Shown: positions 1-10,205 of the stretch, piece after piece | Layout: each line of letters begins with the position of its first letter | How positions within the stretch are numbered: the first letter of the stretch is position 1 | Assembly: GCF_029258205.1 (NCBI RefSeq) | Contig: NZ_JARHZJ010000023.1 | Location: forward strand, 1 to 55,362 | Direction: 5' to 3' | Source of the DNA: Clostridium sp. | GTDB lineage: Bacteria; Bacillota; Clostridia; Clostridiales; Clostridiaceae | DNA: 55,362 bases | The notes under the pieces: model-generated | The model's input: the letters and a program-made list of their open reading frames with translations, nothing else | Database searches by the model: none | What the model was told of the DNA's origin: nothing | Made by a program: the position numbers and the translations under genes

Positions 1-411
1 TTAGAAATAGTAGAATTATCTAATGAAGAAAATGAATTAATAGATATTCCTATAATAGGTAAAGTTACTGCTGGTATGCCTATTTTAGCTACAGAGAATA
101 TAGAAGATATGTTCCAAATACCTATAAACTACGTTAAGCATAATAATGATTTATTTATTTTAAAAGTTACTGGAGACAGTATGATAGAAGCTGGAATCTT
201 AGATGGTGATTTAGCAATAATAGAACAGAAGAACGTAGCAATAAATGGAGATATTGTAGTAGCTCTAATAGAAAATGAAGCTACCATAAAAAGATTTTTT
301 AAGGAAAATGGATTCATAAGACTACAACCAGAAAACAAAAACTATGCACCTATAATAGTTGAAAATTGCTCTATTTTAGGTAAATTAGTAGGAATTTATA
401 GAGCTTATTAA
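1..411 (+). CDS. lexA: LexA SOS repressor, C-terminal part (5' end outside the window)
   Basis: The reading frame is open from the first base and ends at TAA. It encodes the self-cleaving S24 peptidase half of LexA, which represses SOS genes and cuts itself when RecA filaments form. Visible landmarks are the Ala-Gly cleavage site in GKVTAGMP near the window edge, the catalytic serine in [13 protein letters not shown], and the catalytic lysine in the ATIKRFF segment. The winged-helix DNA-binding domain and the start codon lie upstream of the window. A rho-independent terminator follows directly. The internal ATG at 76 is not the true start because the cleavage site lies before it. Confidence 0.93.
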   Translation, partial: LEIVELSNEENELIDIPIIGKVTAGMPILATENIEDMFQIPINYVKHNNDLFILKVTGDSMIEAGILDGDLAIIEQKNVAINGDIVVALIENEATIKRFFKENGFIRLQPENKNYAPIIVENCSILGKLVGIYRAY

Positions 412-414
412 TAA

Positions 415-462
415 TAAAAAAGCAGGAAAATTTCATATATCACAAATTTTCCTGCTTTTTTA
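415..462 (+). terminator. Terminator after lexA
   Basis: Arms AGCAGGAAAATTT (421-433) and AAATTTTCCTGCT (444-456) form a perfect 13-bp stem with a 10-base loop, followed by a T run. The A run before it would let it also work leftward, but the next leftward gene lies on its far side. Confidence 0.9.
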
Positions 463-602
463 TTGATTTTACTTAAAAATATAGATACTTACTATTTATT
501 TTTAAAAAACTCAATAATTTACAAAGTTTCCAATTTATATAACCTGTATAGAATGTTAAATTCCATGAATTATTCTACATAATATTTATAAATAAATATA
601 TA

Positions 603-1508
603 TTACGTATTCAACTTATTCTCTAAAACTTCTTTTTCGTATTCTAAAGTTTTTATATCTAATTCTAAAGTTTTTTTCTCTAATTCTAACCTACTTTCAA
701 AATCATTTTTAAGCTTCGTAGACTCTTTCTCTACCATTTCAGAGTATTTAGTCTCTAACAACTCTAACTCCTTCTTGTGATCTCTTCTCATAGCTTCTAT
801 AAGCTTTTTATAAGATTGAACCTCTTCCTTATAAGATTTCTCTTTTTCTTCATAGAAATTTAGTTTTTCTTTAAAAGATTCTTTTTCTAATTCTAGAGAT
901 TTTATATTAGACTCTTGCTCATTCAAAGAATTTTTATCCTCTTCTACCTTCTTTATCAACTTTTCATTTTCAACTTTTAAAACTTCTAAAGATTTTAAAG
1001 AGGCTATTTCTTCTTTGTTTTTTTCTATTAAATCATAGTTTCTAGATACTAATTGAGATAAGGTGCTTTTATCTTTTTCTAAAGTTTTTATATTCTCTTT
1101 AAGCTCTTCTATTTCCTTTGTTTTAGCTTTGTTTTCTTCTTTTAAAGCCTTATCTCTTTCTATAAGCTCTTCTTCCCTTCTTTGCAGCCTCTCTATAGTT
1201 ACATCTTTTATAGAAAGCTTCTTAACAAACTCTTCTTCTGCTCTTTTCCCTGCATCTTCACTCATCTGAAGAGAAGTTAAAAAAAGTTGATTTATTTTAT
1301 TTAAATAATCCTGAAAAGACTCTATTTCTAACTTTCTTTCTATCAATGTTGATTTAGAATTTTCCAATTCATATAGTGATATTAAAGCATCTAAACATTG
1401 ACCTTGATTTCCAAACTCATCAGATGCTATTTTTTTAAATTTATCGAAAGTTTCTTCAGTCACCCTAAAGCTTTTTACTTTTAATTCTTTGTTTCTGTTC
1501 TCCTCCAA
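603..1508 (-). CDS. Coiled-coil protein with a possible ribbon-helix-helix N-terminus
   Basis: I do not recognise a named family. The frame extends up to 1583, but that extension encodes a hydrophobic AT-rich stretch lying close to a TATAAT-like -10 (about 1589-1594 on the reverse strand). The best start is TTG at 1508, preceded by GGAAGGTGG at good spacing, giving about 301 residues. The first 25 residues (KVKSFRVTEETFDKFKKIAS) resemble a ribbon-helix-helix DNA-binding segment. From about residue 70 to the end the protein is almost uninterrupted Glu/Lys/Leu heptads, so a long coiled coil. This plan recalls KfrA-like or chromosome-organising proteins; that is inference from composition only. 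It is convergent with lexA and has no obvious terminator of its own. Confidence 0.7.
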   Translation of the reverse strand: MEENRNKELKVKSFRVTEETFDKFKKIASDEFGNQGQCLDALISLYELENSKSTLIERKLEIESFQDYLNKINQLFLTSLQMSEDAGKRAEEEFVKKLSIKDVTIERLQRREEELIERDKALKEENKAKTKEIEELKENIKTLEKDKSTLSQLVSRNYDLIEKNKEEIASLKSLEVLKVENEKLIKKVEEDKNSLNEQESNIKSLELEKESFKEKLNFYEEKEKSYKEEVQSYKKLIEAMRRDHKKELELLETKYSEMVEKESTKLKNDFESRLELEKKTLELDIKTLEYEKEVLENKLNT

Positions 1509-1640
1509 AACACTTTCCACCTTCCATAGTAATACTATATGTAATATATAAAATGTAATACGTAATATTATTATAATAAACAATTTAATTATATACTATA
1601 AAAAAGATTTATTCCATAAAAAGAATATAAAAAATAGACC

Positions 1641-1720
1641 TTTATCAAAATAAATTTTAATAAAACTTACAGCTAATAATTAGAAAAATATTTTTGTAAG
1701 TTTTATTATATTTTGATAAA
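1641..1720 (-). terminator. Large imperfect inverted repeat, terminator of the PLP-enzyme gene
   Basis: Arms at 1641-1670 and 1696-1720 pair over two blocks (TTTATCAAAATA with TATTTTGATAAA, and TAATAAAACTTAC with GTAAGTTTTATTA) around a 25-base loop. Read leftward, the stem is followed by TATTTTTTATATT, which fits a terminator for the gene ending at 1776. Confidence 0.65.
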
Positions 1721-1775
1721 AGCCTATGTTAATCTTTATACTTAATAATTTAAATTATCATATTACTTAAAAATA

Positions 1776-3056
1776 TTACTTAAAAATATTATTTAAAGCT
1801 ATTAATACACCTATTTTAGAATGATCAAAAGTCAAACCACCTTGTAAATAAGCTATATACGGCTCTCTTATAGGTGCATCTGCTGAAAGTTCTATAGAAG
1901 AACCTTGAATAAATGCACCAGCTGCCATAATAACCTCATCTGAATATCCTGGCATAGCCCATGGTTCACATTCAACGAAAGAATCTATTGGTGAAGCATA
2001 TTGAACACCCTTACAGAATTTTATAAGCTTTTCTTTATCATTGAATTTTATAGCCTGAATTATGTCACTTCTCTTATCATTATATTTAGGAAGAACTTCA
2101 AATCCAGCAAGTTCCATTATTCTAGCACAGAATATTGCTCCTTTTAAGGCCTCTATAGCAACATGAGGAGCTAAGAATAATCCTTGGTAGAAATCCTTCA
2201 TCACTCCAAAGGTACATCCACACTCTGCTCCTATACCAGGTACAGTAAGTCTATAAGATGCTTGCTCTACATATTTTTCTTTTCCTACTATGTATCCACC
2301 AGTTGGAGCTATTCCTCCACCTATGTTTTTAATTAATGATCCTGCTATTAAATCAGCACCAACATCTGTAGGTTCTATTATATCTATAAATTCTCCATAA
2401 CAGTTATCAACAAATACTATTAAGTCTTCTCTTAATTCTTTAATAGCTTTAATAGCTTCTCCTAATTCTTTAACTTGAAAAGCATTTCTCCAACCATATC
2501 CAGTTGATCTTTGCATATGTATTAGCTTTATTGATTCATCTTCTTTAATCATTTCTAAAGCTTTTTCTATATTAATCTTTCCATCCACAAGATCTACTTG
2601 CTTATAATTAACACCATACTCTTTTAATGATCCTATATTTTCTTCTCCACTTATACCAATTACACTATGTAAAGTATCATAAGGGCTACCAGTAACAGCT
2701 AATATAGTGTCTCCAGGTCTTAAGTTTCCAAATAAAGCTGTTCCTAAAGCATGAGTTCCATTAACAAAATGTGGTCTAACTAAAGCTTTTTCAGCATTAA
2801 AGATTCTAGCATAAACTAAATCTAAAGTATCTCTTCCAATATCACCATAACCATATCCTGTTGAATTAGTAAAATGGTTATCAGAAATTCTCTCCTCTTG
2901 AAAAGCCTTAAGAACTTTTAATTGATTATATTCTCTTATTTCATCATATATTTTAAATTCATTTTCTACATCAATTATAGCTTGATTATAAAGCTTTATA
3001 GTCTCATCTGTGAAACTATATTGTTTTTTTAGTAATTCTATAGTTGCATTAAGCAT
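1776..3056 (-). CDS. PLP-dependent methionine gamma-lyase family protein (YnbB / 'aluminium resistance' family)
   Basis: This is a 426-residue fold-type-I PLP enzyme of the Met_gamma_lyase family, historically called aluminium resistance protein. The likely Schiff-base lysine is K243 in SLIKNIGGGIAPTGGY, preceded by the PLP-binding aspartate in VFVDNCYGEF (217). The N-terminal STGYGYGDIGRD and the RPHFVNGTHALG block are typical of the family. Length matches full-size members. The real substrate is not established for most members; C-S lyase activity is a family-level inference. It sits downstream of hfq, as in many Firmicutes, but the hfq terminator lies between them, so it probably has its own promoter. 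The start ATG follows a GGGGGT ribosome binding site. Confidence 0.85.
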   Translation of the reverse strand: MLNATIELLKKQYSFTDETIKLYNQAIIDVENEFKIYDEIREYNQLKVLKAFQEERISDNHFTNSTGYGYGDIGRDTLDLVYARIFNAEKALVRPHFVNGTHALGTALFGNLRPGDTILAVTGSPYDTLHSVIGISGEENIGSLKEYGVNYKQVDLVDGKINIEKALEMIKEDESIKLIHMQRSTGYGWRNAFQVKELGEAIKAIKELREDLIVFVDNCYGEFIDIIEPTDVGADLIAGSLIKNIGGGIAPTGGYIVGKEKYVEQASYRLTVPGIGAECGCTFGVMKDFYQGLFLAPHVAIEALKGAIFCARIMELAGFEVLPKYNDKRSDIIQAIKFNDKEKLIKFCKGVQYASPIDSFVECEPWAMPGYSDEVIMAAGAFIQGSSIELSADAPIREPYIAYLQGGLTFDHSKIGVLIALNNIFK

Positions 3057-3116
3057 TATTATACCCCCGCATTATTAAAATATCATACATTTATAAATCT
3101 TATCATATAGAAAAAA

Positions 3117-3147
3117 AATAGGCAAACCAGCTAGAGGTTTACCTATT
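3117..3147 (-). terminator. Terminator after hfq
   Basis: AATAGGCAAACC (3117-3128) pairs with GGTTTACCTATT (3136-3147) with one G-U pair. Leftward it runs into eight T residues. T runs on both sides suggest it may work in both directions. Confidence 0.85.
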
Positions 3148-3161
3148 TTTCTTTTCTATAT

Positions 3162-3404
3162 TTAATTATCAACACCTTGCGCATTATTAAATAAAATAGG
3201 TTTAGCTGGTGATACTGTGCTTATAGCATGTTTATAAACTAATTGTTGCTTTCCATCACTATCTAAAACTACTGTAAAGCTATCGAACCCTTTAACGATA
3301 CCCTTTAATTGAACCCCATTTACTAAAAATATTGTTACAGAAATTTTTTCCTTTCTTGCATTGTTTAAGAATATATCTTGTAGGTTATTGATTGACTTAT
3401 TCAT
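3162..3404 (-). CDS. hfq: RNA chaperone Hfq
   Basis: An 80-residue Sm-like protein that forms a hexameric ring and helps small RNAs pair with mRNAs. The Sm1 region covers about residues 15-52 ([24 protein letters not shown]). The Sm2 motif YKHAIST is present; Gram-negative Hfq usually has YKHAIS here too. The C-terminal tail is very short, as usual in Firmicutes. I chose the ATG at 3404: the ATG 15 bases upstream overlaps the GGAGGG ribosome binding site that serves this start. It is the last gene of the mutS-mutL-miaA-hfq unit, 42 bases after miaA, and is followed by a terminator. Confidence 0.95.
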   Translation of the reverse strand: MNKSINNLQDIFLNNARKEKISVTIFLVNGVQLKGIVKGFDSFTVVLDSDGKQQLVYKHAISTVSPAKPILFNNAQGVDN

Positions 3405-3446
3405 TCTATTACCCTCCATAAATTTTAATATAATTTAATTATAAAC

Positions 3447-4379
3447 CTAAGAATTTATTATGTCATTAATAATTTTAGAAGAAATATCTTCTTCAGAATC
3501 AAAAGTTTCTTTATCTATAAATATAGCTCTAGGATCTTTTCTAAACCAAGTAAGCTGACGCTTAGCATAGTTTCTGCTACCCTGTTTAATCATCTCTATA
3601 CATTGGTCTAAAGAAATTTTACCATCAAGATAATATAAAACCTCTTTATATCCTATACCTTTCATAGACTGCATATCATCAGTTAATCCCATGGTTTTAA
3701 GATTCTTAACCTCTTTTAAAAGACCTTTTTCAAACATTATATCAACTCTTTTATTTATTCTGTCATAAAGATTTGATCTATCCATATTAAGTACATAATA
3801 ATATATATTATATGGAGTTTCATAAATACTATTCTTAGCTTTAAAAGATGAGAATGGTTTTCCAGTTAACTTATACGTTTCTAATGCCCTAATTACCCTT
3901 TTTCTATTATTAAAATGTATCGAATTATAGCTTTCTAAATCAATATCCTTAAGCATTCCATGCAAATATTCATTACCATACTCATTAGCTATTTTTTCAA
4001 GTTCTTTTCTATACTCTTCATCCTTATCACTTTCTGCAAAATTCATATTGCATATGATTGAATTTATATATAGTCCAGTCCCTCCTACTAATATAGGAAG
4101 TTTTCCTCTACTTTGTATATCTTTAATTTTCTCTGTAGCTAAGTTTTTAAATTCAGCTACACTAAACTCTTTACTAGGATCAACAAAATCTATTAAATGG
4201 TGAGGAATCTCTCCCATTTCTTCCTTAGAAATTTTAGCTGAACCTATATCCATGTATTTATATATTTGCATAGAGTCAACAGAGATTATTTCACCATTTA
4301 GCTTTTTTGCTAAATCTACTGAAAGATCACTTTTTCCTACGGCTGTTGGCCCAGCAATAATAAGTAAATTATTATTCAT
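3447..4379 (-). CDS. miaA: tRNA dimethylallyltransferase
   Basis: MiaA transfers a dimethylallyl group from DMAPP to N6 of A37 in tRNAs that read UNN codons. The 310-residue length is normal. Residues 8-16 carry the P-loop [26 protein letters not shown] follows with the conserved Asp. GGTGLYI (about 100) and the [14 protein letters not shown] block near residue 270 are family signatures. The product is the substrate for MiaB, whose gene is at 20742-22085. The gene follows mutL by 17 bases and has a GGAGAG ribosome binding site. Confidence 0.95.
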   Translation of the reverse strand: MNNNLLIIAGPTAVGKSDLSVDLAKKLNGEIISVDSMQIYKYMDIGSAKISKEEMGEIPHHLIDFVDPSKEFSVAEFKNLATEKIKDIQSRGKLPILVGGTGLYINSIICNMNFAESDKDEEYRKELEKIANEYGNEYLHGMLKDIDLESYNSIHFNNRKRVIRALETYKLTGKPFSSFKAKNSIYETPYNIYYYVLNMDRSNLYDRINKRVDIMFEKGLLKEVKNLKTMGLTDDMQSMKGIGYKEVLYYLDGKISLDQCIEMIKQGSRNYAKRQLTWFRKDPRAIFIDKETFDSEEDISSKIINDIINS

Positions 4380-4396
4380 TTAAATTGTCTCTCTCC

Positions 4397-6409
4397 TTAA
4401 GTTATTCTTTTAAACTTTTTATCTAATTCATAACTAGTAAATTTAATTATGGTTGGACGTCCATGTGGACAATGGAAAGGATCTTTTATATATCTTAAAT
4501 CATCTATTAAGTTTTCCATCTCTAATATGCTTAACACATCATTAGCCTTAACTGCCGCCCTACAGGACATAGATGCTATTTTATTATATTTAACCTCTAC
4601 AGTTTCTCCACTACCCATTTTCTTTAAATTATTTATCATAGATATTATCAACTCTGTTGGATTTAATTTATCTAAAAAGTATGGTACCTCTTCAATTCTT
4701 ATAGAATTATCACCAAAGTCACTTATTTTAAATCCTGCCTTTTCAAAAATATCTTTATTTTCATCATAATAAAGATAATCCTCTATAGGTAAGGTTACCA
4801 CTAGTGGAATAATTAAAGGCTGAATTTCAACTTTCTTTTTAGCTATATCTGAAGAATACTTCTCAAAAAGAATCTTCTCATGAGCTGCATGTTGATCTAT
4901 TAAATACAAAGTAGAATCATACTCAGCTAGTATATAAGTTTTATTAAATTGACCAATAACTTTTAACTTAGGAAATTTTGCTTCCCTACAAATTGTTTCC
5001 TCTACAGAATTCTTATTACATCTATAATCACTTATTTCAAGTGAATCAGCAGTGTTTTCACTTACCTTATCTTTAATTTCATTTTTTATAAGTATAGGCT
5101 CATAAGAAATCTCTCTTTTAGCTGAAACTTCTTTAAACCAATTATTTTCTAAAGAGTTATTAATATTAGAATATTCATACTGATTTTCTTTAGATAAGAA
5201 ATCTACTGGAATATTAACTTCTGTTTTAGCTTCATAATCATTAGAGTTATTATAAGAATAAATCTCTTCTTTCCTTTTATCTTCATTTACCTTATAATTT
5301 ATATTTTCTTTTAATTTTTCTAAGTTGTTTATTTCCTTATCTAAGCTTTCTTGAATAACTTCTTCTTTCAAAGCTTCAAATTTTTTCTCCTCTTCTTCTG
5401 GAAGAGCAAATGTGTCTTTTACATACTCTCTCATAGCCGAATGAACAGCATCAAAAACAATCTTGAATATAAAACGTTCATCTTTAAACTTAATTTCAGA
5501 TTTTGTTGGATGTATGTTAACATCTATAAGCTCTGGATAAGTATCTATAAATAATACGAAGAATGGAAACTTCCCCGTAACATTAAAGGATCTAAAGGCA
5601 TTTTCTACAGCTACAGTTAAGCTTCTATTTTTTACATATCTCTTATTGACAAAAAGACTTTGATTATTTCTAGATGCTCTTGCTAAAGTATCGTTTCCTA
5701 TAAATCCATAAACAGAAGCTGTATCCTTATGTTCTTCAAAATATATTAGATTTTCAGAAGTTGACTTACCATAAATAGTTCTTATAACATCTATTAATTT
5801 TCCATTTCCATAAGTATTTAAAATCTTTTTATTATTATTAAACAATTTAAATGATACATCTGGATTAGCTAATGAAATTCTATTTACTAAATCATTTATT
5901 AATGCACTTTCCCTAGCTGTTGTTTTTAAAAATTTCTTTCTAGCAGGGACATTAAAAAATAAATCCTTAACCTCTATTTGAGTTCCTCTATTCATAGAAC
6001 AGTCTATTAAAGATTCTTTTTCTCCACCACTAATTATTAGTTCCTTACCCATGTCACAATCTGCTATTTTACTTTTAAAATATACTCTTGCAATGGAAGC
6101 TATACTAGGAAGAGCTTCTCCTCTAAATCCAAGAGTATTTATACTGAATATATCATAAGTATCCTTTATCTTACTTGTAGCATGAGGATTAAAAGCTTTT
6201 TCAACATCCTCTGGATGAACTCCTGAGCCATCATCTATTATTTTTATAAGAGATTCTCCACCGTTTTGAATCTCTATAGTTATATTTTTTGCTCCTGCAT
6301 CTAATGAATTTTCTACAAGTTCTTTAACAACAGAAGAGGGTCTTTCAACAACCTCTCCTGCTGCTATTTTATTTGCTGTATCTGCATTTAAAATATTTAT
6401 TCTATTCAA
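4397..6409 (-). CDS. mutL: DNA mismatch repair protein MutL (endonuclease type)
   Basis: MutL couples MutS mismatch recognition to strand incision. The N-terminal GHKL ATPase shows [16 protein letters not shown] and [14 protein letters not shown] long charged linker of low conservation spans about residues 340-470. The C-terminal domain carries the endonuclease metal motif [12 protein letters not shown] starting at residue 505 and CPHGRP at 647, so this is the nicking type used by bacteria without MutH. It starts with TTG, 13 bases after GGAAGGAGC, and follows mutS by 26 bases. Confidence 0.96.
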   Translation of the reverse strand: MNRINILNADTANKIAAGEVVERPSSVVKELVENSLDAGAKNITIEIQNGGESLIKIIDDGSGVHPEDVEKAFNPHATSKIKDTYDIFSINTLGFRGEALPSIASIARVYFKSKIADCDMGKELIISGGEKESLIDCSMNRGTQIEVKDLFFNVPARKKFLKTTARESALINDLVNRISLANPDVSFKLFNNNKKILNTYGNGKLIDVIRTIYGKSTSENLIYFEEHKDTASVYGFIGNDTLARASRNNQSLFVNKRYVKNRSLTVAVENAFRSFNVTGKFPFFVLFIDTYPELIDVNIHPTKSEIKFKDERFIFKIVFDAVHSAMREYVKDTFALPEEEEKKFEALKEEVIQESLDKEINNLEKLKENINYKVNEDKRKEEIYSYNNSNDYEAKTEVNIPVDFLSKENQYEYSNINNSLENNWFKEVSAKREISYEPILIKNEIKDKVSENTADSLEISDYRCNKNSVEETICREAKFPKLKVIGQFNKTYILAEYDSTLYLIDQHAAHEKILFEKYSSDIAKKKVEIQPLIIPLVVTLPIEDYLYYDENKDIFEKAGFKISDFGDNSIRIEEVPYFLDKLNPTELIISMINNLKKMGSGETVEVKYNKIASMSCRAAVKANDVLSILEMENLIDDLRYIKDPFHCPHGRPTIIKFTSYELDKKFKRIT

Positions 6410-6435
6410 AATTTATAACAGCTCCTTCCCTTAAG

Positions 6436-9168
6436 CTAAATTAAATTTTTAGCTTCTTTAACTAGAGCATATAATCTATTCATAGCCTCCATAGGATTTA
6501 AAGATAAAATATCCACTTCTGAAAGTTCTTTTATTAAATTATCTTTTCCTACGGCTGAGAAATCTAATTGTATTTGATTATCTTCTTTTTTATGTGTTTT
6601 AGCATCTAAAGATTTTAAAATAACTTCTTCTTTAATTTCAAATTTATCCTCTTCTACTACGGTTTCTTTAACTTCATAAGAAGTTGTAGTGGCTACTTCT
6701 CCCATTTCTTCTTTTGAAGAATTCTCTTCTTTAAGATCTAAATCTAAATTATTCTTTGAAGATTCCATTTCAAGAGTCTCTAAGATTTCCTTAGCTCTAT
6801 TTATTACCTCGTCTGGAATACCAGCAAGCTTAGCAACCTCAATACCATAAGATTGGTCTGCCCCACCTTCTATTATTTTTCTTAAGAAGATAATATTGTT
6901 ATCCACTTCCTTAACAGCTACTGAATAGTTTCTAACTCCGTGAATTTCTCCTTCTAATTTAGTTAACTCATGATAATGAGTAGCAAAAAGAGTTTTACAT
7001 CTTAAATTTTTATTCTTACATATATACTCTATAACAGACCAAGCTATACTTAATCCATCATAGGTACTAGTTCCTCTTCCAACCTCATCTAAAAGGACTA
7101 AACTATTTTCTGTAGCATTTTTTAAAATATTAGAAACTTCCCACATTTCAACCATAAATGTACTTTTACCACCTGCTAAGTCATCAGAAGCTCCTATTCT
7201 AGTAAAAATTTTATCTACTACACTTATATTAGCCTTGCTAGCTGGCACAAAGGAACCTATTTGACACATCAAGGTTATAATAGCTACTTGTCTCATATAT
7301 GTTGATTTACCAGCCATATTAGGACCTGTTATTATAAGAAGTTGATTATCATCTTTATTTATAATAGTGTCATTAGGAATAAATTCCCCTTTAGGAATTA
7401 CCTTTTCAACAACAGGGTGTCTTCCATTTTCTATTTTAGTTTCCCCATCTTCATTAATTTCAGGTTTTATAAAATCATTTTCTAAAGCTACAAAAGCTAA
7501 ATTGCTTATACAATCTAATTCAGCAATTATCTTAGCAGTAGTTTTTAGTCTATCTATGTGATTTTCAACTTCATTTCTTATATCTAGGAAAATATCATAT
7601 TCTAAAGAACAAAGTTTTTCACTAGCTCCTAAAAGTTTTTCTTCTATTTCCTTAAGTTCTGGAGTAATAAATCTCTCTGCATTAGCTAGAGTTTGCTTTC
7701 TTATATATCTTCCTTCAGGAACAGAACTGTAATTAGCCTTAGATATTTCTATATAATAACCAAATACCTTATTAAATCCTACCTTTAAAGACTTTATGCC
7801 AGTAAACTCTCTTTCTCTATTTTCTAAGCTAGATATCCAATCCTTACCGTTAGTCTTAGCAAGTCTTAATTCATCTATTTCACCGTTAAATCCATCCTTT
7901 ATTAAATCGCCATCCTTTAATGTTAGAGATGGATCTTCTTTTATGGATTTTTCTAAAAGATCATAAATATCTCTTAAATCATCTAAATTATCATGATAAT
8001 TCTTTAGAAGATTTGAGGTGCAATTTTCTATAATTCTTTTTACATTAGGAATTTTACCTATAGATGTTTTTAATGCTATTAAATCCTTAGCATTAGCATT
8101 TTTATTTGAAATTTTACCTAATATTCTTTCTATATCATAAATATCATGTAAAGCTTCTTTAAGAGAATCATTTAAAGAAAGATCATTAAATAATTCAGAA
8201 ACAGCATTTAATCTTAAAGTTATCTTTTCCTTATTAACAAGAGGTTCTTCAATCCATCTTCTAAGCATTCTACTTCCCATAGAAGTTTCTGTTTTATCTA
8301 ATACCCAAAGAAGAGAACCTTTCTTGCTTTTTTCTCTTAAATTCTCTGTAAGCTCTAAGTTTCTTCTAGAACTTAAATCTATAGTCATAAAATCAACCAA
8401 ACTATATACTTCTATATCATTTATATTAGTTAAACTTATTTTTTGAGTATCTAGTATGTATTTAACTAAAGCATTACTTGATTTTTTAACAATTAAACTT
8501 AAAGAATTTGATTTTTCTCCAAATTGATTATTTAATACTTTCTGAAAGTTTTCTTCAAAATATTCTACAGGTTTTCTGCTTATTAAGGCTGAAGTAGTTA
8601 GTGTTATATCTCTTATAAGTTCTTGATCTAAAGAATCTAGAAGTATTATTTCTTTAGGATTAAACTTAGATATTTCATCTAAAATAACTCCCTTTTCTAA
8701 TTCTCCTTCTGTAGCTAAAAAATCTCCAGTAGAAATATCTGTTATAGCTAATGAACATCTATTTCTATCTAAGTCTGTATATATAGTCATTATATAATTA
8801 TTTTTTGTTTCCTCAACAAAAGAAGAATCTGTATATGTTCCAGGAGTTATAACCTTTATAACATCCCTTTTAACAATTCCCTTAGCTACTTTAGGATCTT
8901 CAACTTGTTCACAAATAGCAACTTTATATCCCTTAGCTACTAATCTTCCTATATATGAGTTAGATGCATGGAATGGAATTCCACACATAGGTGCTCTTTT
9001 TTCTAAGCCACAATCTCTTCCAGTAAGAACTAATTCTAATTCTCTTGCAGCTATTTCTGCATCCTCAAAGAACATCTCATAGAAATCTCCAAGTCTAAAA
9101 AAGAGAATACAATCCTTATAGTTTTCTTTTATTTCAAAATACTGACGCATCATAGGCGTTAAAGCCAT
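6436..9168 (-). CDS. mutS: DNA mismatch repair protein MutS
   Basis: MutS binds base mismatches and starts repair with MutL. The start is the ATG at 9168 ([14 protein letters not shown]), 6 bases after GGAGGTA; an ATG 18 bases upstream overlaps that ribosome binding site. The mismatch-contacting motif [11 protein letters not shown] appears near the N-terminus, the Walker A motif GPNMAGKST near residue 610, Walker [16 protein letters not shown] after it, and the ATHYHEL switch. The last 150 residues are an acidic low-complexity stretch followed by a conserved helical tail, which makes the protein about 910 residues, longer than typical MutS. It is the first gene of the mutS-mutL-miaA-hfq unit. 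Confidence 0.96.
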   Translation of the reverse strand: MALTPMMRQYFEIKENYKDCILFFRLGDFYEMFFEDAEIAARELELVLTGRDCGLEKRAPMCGIPFHASNSYIGRLVAKGYKVAICEQVEDPKVAKGIVKRDVIKVITPGTYTDSSFVEETKNNYIMTIYTDLDRNRCSLAITDISTGDFLATEGELEKGVILDEISKFNPKEIILLDSLDQELIRDITLTTSALISRKPVEYFEENFQKVLNNQFGEKSNSLSLIVKKSSNALVKYILDTQKISLTNINDIEVYSLVDFMTIDLSSRRNLELTENLREKSKKGSLLWVLDKTETSMGSRMLRRWIEEPLVNKEKITLRLNAVSELFNDLSLNDSLKEALHDIYDIERILGKISNKNANAKDLIALKTSIGKIPNVKRIIENCTSNLLKNYHDNLDDLRDIYDLLEKSIKEDPSLTLKDGDLIKDGFNGEIDELRLAKTNGKDWISSLENREREFTGIKSLKVGFNKVFGYYIEISKANYSSVPEGRYIRKQTLANAERFITPELKEIEEKLLGASEKLCSLEYDIFLDIRNEVENHIDRLKTTAKIIAELDCISNLAFVALENDFIKPEINEDGETKIENGRHPVVEKVIPKGEFIPNDTIINKDDNQLLIITGPNMAGKSTYMRQVAIITLMCQIGSFVPASKANISVVDKIFTRIGASDDLAGGKSTFMVEMWEVSNILKNATENSLVLLDEVGRGTSTYDGLSIAWSVIEYICKNKNLRCKTLFATHYHELTKLEGEIHGVRNYSVAVKEVDNNIIFLRKIIEGGADQSYGIEVAKLAGIPDEVINRAKEILETLEMESSKNNLDLDLKEENSSKEEMGEVATTTSYEVKETVVEEDKFEIKEEVILKSLDAKTHKKEDNQIQLDFSAVGKDNLIKELSEVDILSLNPMEAMNRLYALVKEAKNLI

Positions 9169-9370
9169 TTTTAGTACCTCCATCATTTCTATATGCTAAA
9201 ATTCATAATATTTTTCTAAAATATAATAATGAATAATAATTAAATATAAATTCTTTTCATTTAATTATTAAAACCTAAAAACTTTTCTTTAAAAAGTTAA
9301 TAAAATATAGCTTTATTTTTTAATGTTAATTATGTCATACTAATTATTCTAACATATTTTTTATGTAAGA

Positions 9371-9404
9371 AAAAACTAAAGCCTAAAATTAGACTTTAGT
9401 TTTT
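9371..9404 (-). terminator. Terminator after pflA
   Basis: AAAAACTAAAG (9371-9381) pairs with CTTTAGTTTTT (9394-9404) around a 12-base loop. T-rich flanks on both strands suggest bidirectional use. The rest of the gap up to mutS (9187-9370) is AT-rich and presumably holds the mutS promoter. Confidence 0.8.
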
Positions 9405-9419
9405 GTCTAAATAATTATA

Positions 9420-10127
9420 TTAATTAAATATTTCTTTTTCAAGTTCTTTTAACCATTTTTTATCTAAAGGTGGAACTCCCTCTAATCTATATGGAATATT
9501 AAGTCCTTCATATTTATTTACACCTAAAACATGATAAGGTAAAAGTTCAACCTTTTCTACATTATTAAGACCATCTACAAAGTTTTTAATTCTCATTAAA
9601 TCTTCCTTATTATCTGTATACCCAGGAACTACAACATGTCTTATCCACATTTTTTTGTTCATAGACTGAACTACCTTTAAAAATTTTAAGGATTTATCTA
9701 TTTGAATCCCTACTAAACTCTTATATTTTTTAGAATCAGTTTCCTTTACATCAAATAGTATAAGGTCAACATATTTAAGAATTTCTTCATAGTTTCCTAA
9801 TCCAACACCTGCAGTATCTAATGTGGTATGTATCCCTTCATTTTTACATAATTTTAAACATTCTAGTAAAAATTCTGGTTGAAGAAGAGGCTCTCCACCT
9901 GAGAAAGTAACACCACCACCTGATGCATCAAAATATGTTTTAAATCTTTTTATTTTATTTATAAGCTCCTCTGGAGTATATTCAGTGCCACCTTCTGTGC
10001 ACCAAGTGTCTGGATTATGACAAAAAGCACATCTTATTCCACATCCTTGCATAAAAACTACAAATCTTATACCAGGTCCATCTACTAACCCCATAGTTTC
10101 TAATGAATGAATTCTTCCTTTAACCAT
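9420..10127 (-). CDS. pflA: Pyruvate formate-lyase activating enzyme
   Basis: This radical SAM enzyme of 235 residues installs the glycyl radical on pyruvate formate-lyase. The iron-sulfur cluster motif CxxxCxxC is at C29, C33 and C36 (GCGIRCAFC). The SAM-binding GGG motif shows as TFSGGEPLLQPEFL. It follows pflB in the same direction, but a strong hairpin lies in the 78-base gap, so its level is probably set by partial read-through or a separate promoter. The ribosome binding site is GGAGGACAGC before ATG. Confidence 0.95.
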   Translation of the reverse strand: MVKGRIHSLETMGLVDGPGIRFVVFMQGCGIRCAFCHNPDTWCTEGGTEYTPEELINKIKRFKTYFDASGGGVTFSGGEPLLQPEFLLECLKLCKNEGIHTTLDTAGVGLGNYEEILKYVDLILFDVKETDSKKYKSLVGIQIDKSLKFLKVVQSMNKKMWIRHVVVPGYTDNKEDLMRIKNFVDGLNNVEKVELLPYHVLGVNKYEGLNIPYRLEGVPPLDKKWLKELEKEIFN

Positions 10128-10160
10128 AATGCTGTCCTCCTTACAGTAAACATTTCAAAA

Positions 10161-10194
10161 AAGAGTGTATAAAGCTTTCACTTTATACACTCTT
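10161..10194 (-). terminator. Hairpin between pflB and pflA
   Basis: AAGAGTGTATAAAG (10161-10174) and CTTTATACACTCTT (10181-10194) form a perfect 14-bp stem with a 6-base loop; leftward a T-rich tract follows. It would end or reduce transcription between lyase and activase, which fits the high lyase and low activase levels known in other bacteria. Confidence 0.88.
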
Positions 10195-10205
10195 ATTATA
10201 TAAGA

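Noticed and set aside
1509..1583. N-terminal hydrophobic extension of the coiled-coil protein (looks like a membrane anchor)
   Set aside because: It lacks a ribosome site, lies directly after a -10-like element, and the TTG at 1508 has good spacing from GGAAGGTGG. It is probably untranslated leader.
1761..1796. Three tandem copies of an ATTACTTAAAAAT-like unit
   Set aside because: A short AT-rich duplication around the stop codon of the PLP-enzyme gene; no function is suggested beyond chance slippage.
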